Shown piece by piece: positions 56,055-64,000 of a stretch of DNA of 64,000 nucleotides. Source of the stretch: Argyresthia goedartella. Its lineage: Eukaryota > Arthropoda > Insecta > Lepidoptera > Argyresthiidae. Location of the stretch: positions 30,568,703 to 30,632,702 of the forward strand of contig OX463822.1 in NCBI GenBank assembly GCA_949825045.1, written 5' to 3'. The translations under genes and the position numbers were made by a program. The notes below the pieces were generated by a model. That model worked only from the letters and a program-made list of their open reading frames with translations. It was not told the origin of the DNA and did no database searches. Positions within the stretch are counted from its first letter, which is position 1, and every line of letters begins with the position of its first letter.

Positions 56055-56196
56055 CACAGATGGGATGCCTAAGAGTATCGCGCAGTTCTCTGGGCATTCA
56101 TTACACTTGACCGCACTAGTATCATCACAATCACTGAAATGCGCGGTATTGCACAGATGGGGTGCCTAGATGGATCGCGCAGATTCCCCAGGTAAC
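56055..56196. repeat. Duplicated about 45-bp phrase
   Basis: GCACAGATGGGATGCCTA...TATCGCGCAG at 56055 recurs as GCACAGATGGGGTGCCTA...GATCGCGCAG at 56151, 96 bp later, in the GC-rich right part of the composite insertion. Neither copy is clearly coding. Confidence 0.6.
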
Positions 56197-56519
56197 CCTT
56201 ACAGTAACACGCGGTATAAGCCAGCCTATAAGCCAGGCTCGTTTTCGGGCCTCCGGAGGCAGAACAAAAGGCGCGCGCCGGGGATGAAAACTATTGTTTG
56301 TTTAAATGCGTTTGGGAGATCTCGGGGGGACACGTCCGTTCGGTCCGGCAACACAAACGCCACTCGAAATATGGCATTGGAGACTTTTTTAACAGAAAAT
56401 AAACGGCGGCATCTGCTGCAGTCTATGCTTGGTAAGTAACAGTGCCCTAATACAATTATGAGGTTCATGTCGTTGACCCGTTGTCGTTGTCGTTCACCGT
56501 TTTGAATCCAGAAACCCAC

Positions 56520-56903
56520 CAAACAAAATCGCGATAAATCTGCTGCAAGAAGACTCCAACCTCATGCAACAATGGTCGCAACAATGGAACTCAACAATGG
56601 CCGGCAAATTAGGCTCAGATCTTGTTCCAGGCTCCAAACTAAAGGGGTCCCAGCTGCCAAGGCGCGACTGGTGTAACTTCAACAGACTACGCACGGGACT
56701 ACGCATGGACGCTGTGCCCAATATAAACATCGCTGCGGCTGGATAGACTCCCCTGCTTGTACCTGCGGAATAGAAGTACAAGACATCCAACATATTATCT
56801 CTGAATGCCCAGAAACGTGATATACCGGGGGACCTCCCGAGGACCTGATCAAGCTTACTGACGAAGCCACTGAGTGGCTTAAATCCCTTAATATTAACTT
56901 GTA
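56520..56903 (+). pseudogene. LINE C-terminus with CCHC-type end
   Basis: Plus-strand text: LLQEDSNLMQQWSQQWNST, KGSQLPRRDWCNFNRLRTGL, then after a frame change HRCGWIDSPACTCGIEVQDI, QHIISECPET, a TGA, and YTGGPPEDLIKLTDEATEW ending LKSLNINL and a stop. The C.CG....I.HI...CP knuckle followed by a short W-containing tail is typical of the very end of R1/jockey-type ORF2 proteins. Confidence 0.65.
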
Positions 56904-56909
56904 ATTTGG

Positions 56910-58040
56910 TATGAACTGTTTACTAATGCCATAGGAATAAATAAGTAAAGTAGAGATTATTACATACTTTTGATACAAATATTTTCTTATTTTCTTTTAG
57001 GATTCTCAAATACCTCTATCCTCTTATCGTATCTTGTGCTACCCAAGCAATGTACTATATTGTAGATTTCAATCCCTTCACTTTGTAAATGGTACACTGA
57101 AAAAATCTATATTCCTCGAAGCTTCTTCCTATATATTGTTACGGGTATACGTACCTTGACCGGAGTGCTCTGTGTATGCACCATACAGATGTATGGTGTA
57201 CATTAAACATAGTTCAGGGTACGCATTCTCCTGGAATAATAGTCAGAAGCTTCTGGGAGTATATAATATTTTTTCATGGTGTACCATTAACAAAGTGCAG
57301 GGATAAGATCAGCCATATATATACTTTGCTAGAACAGCAAAATATATACGAGAAAAGTAACTTTGTCGGAGAAGCAACGGTGAATTGATAAAAGCACAAA
57401 GGAAGATAGCTAATTCAACAAAACAAAGTTAGATCCACGGACAGTAAACCTTTGTCTTTTTAGCAAAACCCCTTGTCATCGGGACAATATGATACCTTTG
57501 ATATGATAGCTAAAGGCATTTGTCATGGGAAAAAAAGGACGAGAAATCATATAGTGACACGAATAATTTTAGCATTGTAATTTCAACAATGTTTTATTGC
57601 TATTACATCAAAATTGGTAAATTTACTTAGTAACAATAAAAACGTTGCCCTCATAACTATGCACCTTTGACGGCTGTCCAGCATCAAAGTTTTTTTGTTG
57701 CAATGGCAATATTTTTTTGAGAGTGTACATTGACCAACAAACGGTTGACTGTGAATGGCGGCAACATGCACTATTAGACTACAAGAACCTCAGCCCGCTC
57801 AATAATACTGGCAGAAAATATTCTATTTGTACAATAACGTCTATTTCCAAATCTGCAATACTTAGTGGTTGCTTTAATGATATCGCCATTTTCTAACACT
57901 ACAGTCGAAAGAGAGTTCATTGCACTAAATAACACTAAAACAGTAGACGGTGTAAGAAGAAATGGTGGATGTTTAGCATTCGAACCATCGCAACATTTGC
58001 CACGCGCCAAAAATAAAGATTAAAAAAAAAATATATTAAG
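56910..58040. other. Unassigned AT-rich sequence
   Basis: Short motifs such as GAAGCTTC occur twice (57118 and 57246) and 57590-57770 has repeated ACAATAAAA phrases like those near 52780. No gene is supported. Confidence 0.35.
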
Positions 58041-58045
58041 AGAAG

Positions 58046-58177
58046 TATATCTGCCGCCAAGTAACTTGGCGTCTGAGCGATTCCGACCTCTCTCTCTCTC
58101 TCTCACCCCATCCTGCCCTTTGCGAGAAAAAGAGGTCGGAGCTCGCTCAGACGTCAAGTTACTTGGCGGCAGGTATA
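58046..58177. mobile_element. Short foldback element, 46-bp arms
   Basis: 58046-58091 and 58131-58177 are near-perfect inverted copies (CTGCCGCCAAGTAACTTGGC and GCCAAGTTACTTGGCGG-type text, then GTCTGAGCGA and CCGACCTCT). The spacer is a (CT)n run plus 30 bp. Each arm also holds its own small palindrome (GCCAAGTAACTTGGC). It is probably a MITE. Confidence 0.7.
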
Positions 58178-58231
58178 CGATTTTGTAATTGTAATACCTA
58201 AATAAAACTACTAAACTTTCACATTACTAAT

Positions 58232-58735
58232 TTTATCTACACACGTATCATAAACCCTCTTTACTGCGTACAAAAACCGCACGTTACGGTCAGCATAATG
58301 TTAAACTACTTCGTAAAAACTCATTTCTTATCTGAAAAATTACACATTGTGACCATTATGTGTAATTTTTCTACACATTATGACATTCAAATTTCGAACG
58401 CCGACGCCCGCCTCGTGCCGCCCCTAGTTTGTCTGTGAAGTTGGTACTGACATTCAAATTTCGAACGCCGACGCCCGAAGTTGGTGCTACAGAACAAGCT
58501 AAACAACTGCAGAGCCACAATGCCGGTCAAACATGCGGTTCCTGTACACATCAAAGAGAGCTTATGATATGTGTGTAGATAAACTAGTGTATGTAACTGT
58601 ACATAATTAGGCATTAAAACTCTCGAGTGATATTAATATGAAACTCGCCTTCGGCTTGTTTCATAAACCCACTCTCGCGTTTTAATGCCCTCCATTATGT
58701 AGCAGTCACATAAACTACTATTATTTCTACCGAAA
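58232..58735 (+). repeat. Rep-5 copy 2 with hairpin and an internal duplication
   Basis: Same landmarks as 36390-36785. A phrase starting GACATTCAAATTTCGAACGC (58382) is repeated at 58449. The hairpin arms are 58592-58629 and 58671-58719, around AATATGAAACTCGCC and GGCTTGTTTCAT. Confidence 0.6.
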
Positions 58736-58739
58736 CCAT

Positions 58740-59380
58740 AAATCCTACTATTTTTTGAATATCCTTCAAAAACGCAATATAAGCGCAGAGACGACAAATA
58801 TAGCGTGGCGATATAAAAAAAATGCACTTTGATTTTCAAATATACTCTATCAACTTAAGGTGATTTTAGTCTTCACTTCAGTCACTGTTTGCGTTTGTGT
58901 GTAATGGTGTAATCAGGGAGGCATGTGTGTGCGATGTGATCACAAGGCAGCTATTTCGTTTTATTTGTACAACGGTGAAAAATTTACCCTCCCGATCTTA
59001 TCGCAAAAGATCTTTAATGGCTGGTATTAAGTTTTGTGCTTAGTTATTTGTCATTAAACGATTAATAATTTTGCTCATTCGAAATGTAATAAATAATATC
59101 AAGTTTTTTTATATTTTATTTTATTTCTCTAAATAAGTCACTTAATTTCTATTCACTTCCGGTTTCAATGAGATAATATTAAGTTTTTTTATCATTTTTG
59201 ATTTTATTTCTGTAAATAATTTGCTCAATTTCTGTCCACTTCCGGTTTCAATTAGCAAAGAGTTTCGTTAACCTGCGTACACAGTTTATACACAATACTC
59301 TTTTTCAATATTTCGATGTACGGCCTTGAATGTAATCCGTACTCGTACATAATACTGTCGTTTTGAATATAATAATAATA
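58740..59380. other. Unassigned AT-rich sequence
   Basis: 59100-59250 has an approximate duplication (AAGTTTTTTTAT, TTTATTTCT, AAATAA, CACTTCCGGTTTCAAT) about 80 bp apart. No gene is supported. Confidence 0.35.
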
Positions 59381-59382
59381 AC

Positions 59383-59640
59383 GACCCGAATGGCCGAGTC
59401 GGCAGTGACCCTGCCTACGAAGCCAAGGGTCACGGGTTCGAGTCCCGGTGGGGGCAAATATTTGTTTGATGAGAACGGATGTTTGTAACCTAGTCATGGT
59501 TGTTTATCTATCTAAGTATAATATTTATCTATATAAGTATATATATCGTTGTCTAGTACCCAAGATACAGGGAATCCTAGTTTGGGGCTAGATCAATGTG
59601 TGTAAATAGTGTCCAAGGTATTATTATTATATTATTATGT
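59383..59640 (+). mobile_element. SINE-A copy
   Basis: Complete copy: GACCCGAATGGCCGAGTCGG, GGGTTCGAGTCCCGGTGGGG, the full body and a (TTA)n tail. The A and B boxes are intact. Confidence 0.85.
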
Positions 59641-59714
59641 TTTACGTTTTTCTGTGTAAAACGGTATAGAACCCTTCGTGTCCGACGTCCTACTCGCACT
59701 TGACCGGTTTTATT
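59641..59714 (-). repeat. Rep-1 left-end fragment
   Basis: CGGTATAGAACCCTTCGTGT and GACGTCCTACTCGCACTTGA followed by CCGG are the left end of Rep-1 in reverse. Confidence 0.5.
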
Positions 59715-59924
59715 TTAAGGTTAGACTATATACTCCCAGCGAAAGGGCTAATGTGGACTGATTGATTATGATGATGATTTTTAATTCTACGACCGACCCT
59801 AATCGTTGCACCTTGCAATACCTTCAACTTTGTTCCAGCCATGTCGCAGGCAAATTGAAATGAGAGGGTCTTTCAGTCACCTACCCAGCCTAAAGGGCTA
59901 TTGATAGTCGGGGTTGCAGCAACC

Positions 59925-60113
59925 ATGTCGGATGCGAGAACACGATCGATGCAAATTGAGTATCGATCGCTGAATCGGCAGTACGATTCTGGTGAAGTAA
60001 ACCGCATAATCGAATACAATCGCTATCGAATCGTCCAGTTGTCGGGTTATTTGAATATTGTTTTTATTGTTTTGGCATTATGTGGATGCTCATTTCCTGT
60101 GATTCTCTATTCA
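59925..60113 (+). CDS. Candidate first coding exon of a small membrane protein
   Basis: AACCATGTCGG opens a frame of 63 codons (MSDARTRSMQIEYRSLNRQY, then DSGEVNRIIEYNRYRIVQLS, then the hydrophobic GYLNIVFIVLALCGCSFPVI). It ends in phase 0 at TCA before a donor-like GTAAAAG. It has a charged N-terminus and one membrane segment. I do not recognise it. Downstream it runs into Rep-5, so it could equally be a chance frame. Confidence 0.25.
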
Positions 60114-60137
60114 GTAAAAGTATTTTCATTTTTATTA

Positions 60138-60522
60138 TTTTATCTACACACTTATCATTAAACCTCTTTACTGCGTCCAAAAACCGCAAGTTACGACCAG
60201 CATAATGTTTATACTACTTGGTAAAAACTCATTTCTTATCTTAATATTGATACATTATGTTATGACCAAAATGTATAAATTTTCGACAAATTATGACATT
60301 CAAATTTCGAACGCCGACGCCCGCCTGCGTTTGTCTGTGAAGTTGGTTGGTACCTCTGAATAAGCTGAACAAGTGCAGAGCAATGATCAATGCCACCATG
60401 CCGGACGAACATGCGGTTCCTGAACACATCAAAGAGAGCTTATGATATGTGTTTAGATAAACTAGTGTATGTAACTGTACATAATTAGGCATTATGTATC
60501 AGTCACAAAAACTACTATTATA
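60138..60522 (+). repeat. Rep-5 copy 3, hairpin core deleted
   Basis: Same landmarks as the other two copies, but at the 3' end CATAATTAGGCATTATGTATC joins the two outer arm halves directly. The roughly 80-bp stem-loop centre of copies 1 and 2 is missing. Confidence 0.6.
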
Positions 60523-60637
60523 TCTTAGAAATACGTAATTGTTTTGTAGGCTTTGTGGATGACTTATTAATTGATTCAATTTAGAATTTAAGCGGGTTAT
60601 ATATCTTTCTTTATGTCGGTTTTATATAAAAGCTTTT

Positions 60638-61067
60638 TAAGGCGCTACCTCGCCGTGCAAAGGTCCCCGTTACTCCAGGCGGAAAGACGCGCAGTTTGAG
60701 AGGGACGGAAAGGGAAAAATTAAAAAAACGTAGCGCTAAACCACAGAAAAATTGTTTAAAAATAAACTACGCCATTTTGTTAAAAAGTTTTTTAAGGAGA
60801 TTTTTGCGAAAACATAATATCTACATTTTGAACGCAGTTCCAAAATGAAACTAGTTAGGATTTCAGAATTACAGGAAAAAATATAAAAATTTAGAGGTGT
60901 TTTCGTAATTACATTCTATCGAGAAAATTTCATCCAAACGCGTCTCTCTTTAGTGAAACTCTTAATCAAATACTCAATAAACGTTAACCCAAAAATCAAA
61001 TCTGTAGATGACTTCATGGTGGAGTAAATAGATTCGAAAAAAACCCCATTTTTTTTCGTATCACCTT
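60638..61067 (+). repeat. Rep-3 copy 3, longest
   Basis: TAAGGCGCTACC to CGTATCACCTTA, with about 60 bp more internal sequence than the copy at 13000 (including AAAAATAAACTACGCCATTT). Confidence 0.65.
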
Positions 61068-61541
61068 AACAAGTCTCACTCAAATAATCGATTCAAGAAT
61101 ACGACATTCGGAATATTCCAGTTGTGTTGTTCGTTAGTTTATGTGATCACGACCACACGCCTCAGTCTCCCCGACTAGTGTGTCGTACTTTGTTTTCAAC
61201 TTTACAGGTATCGATATATCATGTATCGATATATTCGAATAAACATAATCTTATTTTGGATCTTGCCATAAAATTCATTTGTAACAGAAAGGTGTAGGAT
61301 ATTTTAGGGTGTTGCTAGGTATAATATTCTGAAACACTTTCACTAAGAAACCGATTTGATCAGAGCAATTTAAATTTTCACTCCTCCATACAGTTTGGGC
61401 TGGGCGATCAGCGGTTTTGTATGGATAATGAAAAATAAACTTGCTAGGATCATACTGGTCCCGTAACAATCCTCTCAAATATGGCTACACTTTTCTGTTA
61501 AAGCCTTTATCAAGGCTTCAAACACCTTATATCTAATACAT

Positions 61542-61959
61542 GTATCTGTCGCCGTAAGATAGTCAAACCCGTTAGTTGATAAACTTTTTTTTTTCGCTAG
61601 TTGGTCAACTATCGACAGATAGTAAACTGTAGCTTACTGCTTACTATATGACAGTTAGTTGATAAACTAACGGTTAAAACAGTTAAATAATAAACTGGTT
61701 TATACTTGAATTGCAAACGAAATATCAGGGCAAACACTGCGGTAGCTTAGGTGAAGACTAGAGGGGGCGAGCGCAGCGAAGCCCCCGAATAGTCTTCGCG
61801 TTAGGTTGACTTGACAGGTAAGAACACAAAGAAACGTAAATTCTAAACCCTGTCGGTCTGGTCTACTATCTGTCGATAGTTGATCAACTAACGCGTTAGT
61901 TTATCCACTAACGCGTTAGTTTATCAACTAACGGTTTTGACTATCTTACGGCGACATAT
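61542..61959. mobile_element. 418-bp foldback/MITE carrying a Rep-4 core
   Basis: Ends: TGTCGCCGTAAGATAGTCAA then CCGTTAGTTGATAAACT (61547-61585), mirrored by AGTTTATCAACTAACGG and TTGACTATCTTACGGCGACA (61917-61957). Inside are more GTTAGT/ACTAAC motifs, including two perfect ACTAACGCGTTAGT palindromes 20 bp apart (61887 and 61907). A Rep-4 core lies at about 61712-61816. Confidence 0.7.
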
Positions 61960-62204
61960 CTATTACTAACTAGCTTCAACAGATCATCATCTTGTTATTT
62001 TCATCCAAAAGTAATCGAGTGTTCCATCATACCGTCTCGAAATTAAAAAGCAATTTGCCCGACAACAGCAAATGCATTCAACACACTTTGTGACCCAAGT
62101 AGCAACAAGCAGCCTATAAATATCGTGATACAACAATACATAACAAATGGGTCACGCACATAGCTACAATCCTGGTAACATTTCGATGTATTTAAACATA
62201 ACGT

Positions 62205-62370
62205 TTAATTCAGGCACATTGTATATTGCTTCTGGCCCTACACTTTGACACCCTGTGTCCTGGGAACCAGAATTAGCGACGTCACACACATATGATATAA
62301 GACCTTGGGATTTTATCTTCTTCCTTCTTATAGCCGGTATTTGAACTGAGGACCTCTCTGTTGTCCAAAA
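62205..62370 (-). mobile_element. SINE-B copy, diverged
   Basis: On the minus strand: GTCCTCAGTTCAAATACCGG (B box damaged), an A-rich linker, GTGTGACGTCGCTAATTCTG, CAGGGTGTCAAAGTGTAGGG and ACAATGTGCC. An old copy. Confidence 0.65.
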
Positions 62371-62374
62371 AACC

Positions 62375-63435
62375 ATCAAAACTAGTCACCAAACCACGAA
62401 TCAGTCAGACAAACAGACAAAAGAAATCCCCATTCTATCAGAGAGCGACGAAAAATACCAGGCTGTCAGAGTTTCTGAGGAGATTTCTCGGCTCATTAAG
62501 GATGCGTTCCTTGCCACTACAGGAATGTTTTGACTCTCACGGGATTGGAACCGCGTTCCTTCACGTTTGAGAGCCGGGACGCAGACTTTGTTGACATGCC
62601 GAAATGTCCTCTGGGAGGAAAGGTTGTTGGTTTCAAGTGTAAAATTTGTTTTGCTCCTTGACTGTGTTTTTAAATACGGTTAAATGAAAATGTACAGTTT
62701 ATCCCGCAAAATCCTTGGCATTTGTCAGCCATTTTATTATCAAACAAAACGCCTTTTTCCATACATGGTGGCAGAGTCACAATGCGCCCACGATTATTCA
62801 GTTTTTCAATTGTTAAAACAATTTGTCATTGAAACGTTTGAAGCAATTCAAACCCAATCAACTTATCGCTAGAACAAATTTAAAAATGTGTCAGAAAGTA
62901 CGAAGCAGGTACACTTACGCGTCGAAGAAGCATGAGAATTGAACTGCCAGTGACTCTTATGTTCAACGCCATAAGGTTCATGGTATCTGAACTCGATTTT
63001 TTTTCGCATATCCAGAACCGTGAGAACGTTTTAACCCCTATATTTCCAAAACCACACAGACAGACAACAGGTGTCTTCCGAATTACGACCTTGAACGGCC
63101 CTTCTGTCCGTACCCCGCCGTCCGTATAAATACTTCACATTGTGTGTCTCGGGAGAAGACTTGTACAACCTTTCCTAGGGCACAAGTTGCGTTGTTATCT
63201 GTTCATATAGGCTAAATAATGCTTAACATTCTAAAATCTACTTTGATAAGTAATTGGATGTGAATTTGATGAAAATTGATCATAAAATGGTTTTCGGCAT
63301 ATTAATTTAAACTAATTACTTACGCTGGTATGCATCAGAAAAGATTATCAACGTCACAGTTTAAAATTTTATTGTGTATAACATGACAATAGGGTAGTAT
63401 TTAAAAATAAATATGTAAATACACTTTTTTCCGGC
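62375..63435. other. Unassigned sequence
   Basis: No features I can support. Several 60-70 residue open frames lack recognisable domains. Confidence 0.4.
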
Positions 63436-63560
63436 AAAAATACTGGGTTTGCCTGACTGAATACTGGAGCGACAAAAAATGAGCGCGCTAGAAATACTGG
63501 CTTTATATGACAAAATTATTGAATGGCGCGACTAGAAATCTAAAAACAGCAACTTGAAAA
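63436..63560 (-). repeat. Flank of the Rep-4-associated family
   Basis: GGCGCGACTAGAAATCTAAA, AACAGCAACTTGAAAA and TAGAAATACTGGCTT are the inverse of phrases at 12510-12660. Confidence 0.45.
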
Positions 63561-63569
63561 TGTATATGA

Positions 63570-63773
63570 CGTCCTCCGTGGCGCAGCGGTTTGTGGTTCA
63601 GCTTACCATGCGAGAGGTCCCGGGTTCGATCACCAGCTGGGGGTAAAGAAAAATAAACCCCAGGCCTTGGATGTTTATATGTGTGTGACGTCGCTGTTTC
63701 TGGTTCCCACGACACTGGGTATCCTAGTGTGGGGCCAGAAGCAATGTATGTGCCTGTATGTAAATGTTTATGG
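63570..63773 (+). mobile_element. SINE-B copy
   Basis: A box TGGCGCAGCGG and B box GGTTCGATCAC (one change) are followed by the full body (GTGTGACGTCGCTGTTTCTG, GGTATCCTAGTGTGGGGCC) and a TGTAAATGTTTATG end. Confidence 0.85.
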
Positions 63774-64000
63774 GTCAAAATCAGAGAGGTTGACATTATG
63801 CTTCGAAAATTATTGAAATTAATAATGCAGCTATAAATAAAATTCATTCAATTGTATTTCTTCATAATTTGGCAAATCGTTTTGACGTTTATTGAATCAT
63901 CTAGTGAACGCGGTTGAAATCGGTCGATATAATTAAAACAACGTATACTAGGTCTTTATTTAGCCAATAAGCGATAGCTGAACCATTTAGAAATTTAGTC

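Larger units (their letters stand above)
53310..56365 (-). mobile_element. Composite LINE-like insertion between 25-bp direct repeats
   Basis: A perfect 25-bp direct repeat (53285-53309 and 56366-56390, beginning GAAATATGGCATTGG) brackets about 3.06 kb. The left edge is (GAAT)n, which on the minus strand is a (CATT)n 3' tail. Inside on the minus strand are a GC-rich 5' region, an OTU-like segment (55151-54870) and an RT C-terminal relic (54320-53490). A plus-strand LINE 3' end (54301-54757) lies between the last two. This reading as one decayed LINE with a secondary invasion is inference. Confidence 0.45.

Noticed and set aside
56170..56439. 89-residue plus-strand frame ending at a GTAAGT donor
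   Set aside because: It spans the edge of the composite insertion and its 25-bp repeat, so the apparent exon is made of two unrelated pieces.

Overview
This is a repeat-rich eukaryotic nuclear window, most likely from a moth or butterfly. The pointers are tRNA-headed SINEs, jockey/CR1-like and RTE-like LINE relics, an AT-rich background and many foldback elements in arrangements familiar from Lepidoptera. The species call is inference. I see no rRNA, no free-standing tRNA gene, no CRISPR, no bacterial-style operon and no complete host gene. At most three short stretches (4233-4331, 5630-5770, 59925-60113) look like host exons, all weakly supported.

Layout. 1-8000 holds SINEs, a TTAA-flanked 466-bp element, and an RTE LINE relic (17-bp target duplication) that was itself invaded by a second LINE. 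8001-9562 is a Tc1-like DNA transposon whose transposase is dead twice over. 12812-33215 is a tandem duplication of a roughly 7.5-kb unit. The first copy carries a full-length 5.37-kb two-ORF LINE (15549-20920, minus strand) and the second copy still has the empty target site at 28437-28439. 33216-46700 is a mosaic of SINEs, LINE tails, foldbacks, an eight-copy 50-bp array and a recurring element here called Rep-1 (ends rich in GGGTTCCGTACC). 47100-49560 holds two RTE LINE 3' relics in opposite orientation; inside the minus-strand one a 16-codon segment of the reverse transcriptase gene has expanded into a 26-copy minisatellite. 53285-56390 is a composite 3-kb insertion between 25-bp direct repeats, with an OTU-protease-like segment and a decayed RT C-terminus. 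The last 6 kb is again SINEs and foldbacks.

Labels used: SINE-A (tRNA-like head with TGGCCGAGTCG), SINE-B (head with TGGCGCAGCGG), Rep-1 (GGTCAAGTGCGAGTC...GGTACGGAACCCT), Rep-2 (GAGCGAGCGAAGC start), Rep-3 (TAAGGCGCTACG...CGTATCACCTTA), Rep-4 (GCTGCGGTAGCTTAGGTGAAG-like core) and Rep-5 (family with a long terminal hairpin). These are labels for this window, not database names.

Function. The only reading frames that look able to make a functional protein are ORF1 (PHD-like zinc finger, coiled coil, RNA-binding region) and ORF2 (endonuclease plus reverse transcriptase) of the LINE at 15549-20920. They would act together in target-primed reverse transcription. Everything else is relic, non-autonomous or simple repeat. 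All comparisons were made by eye.
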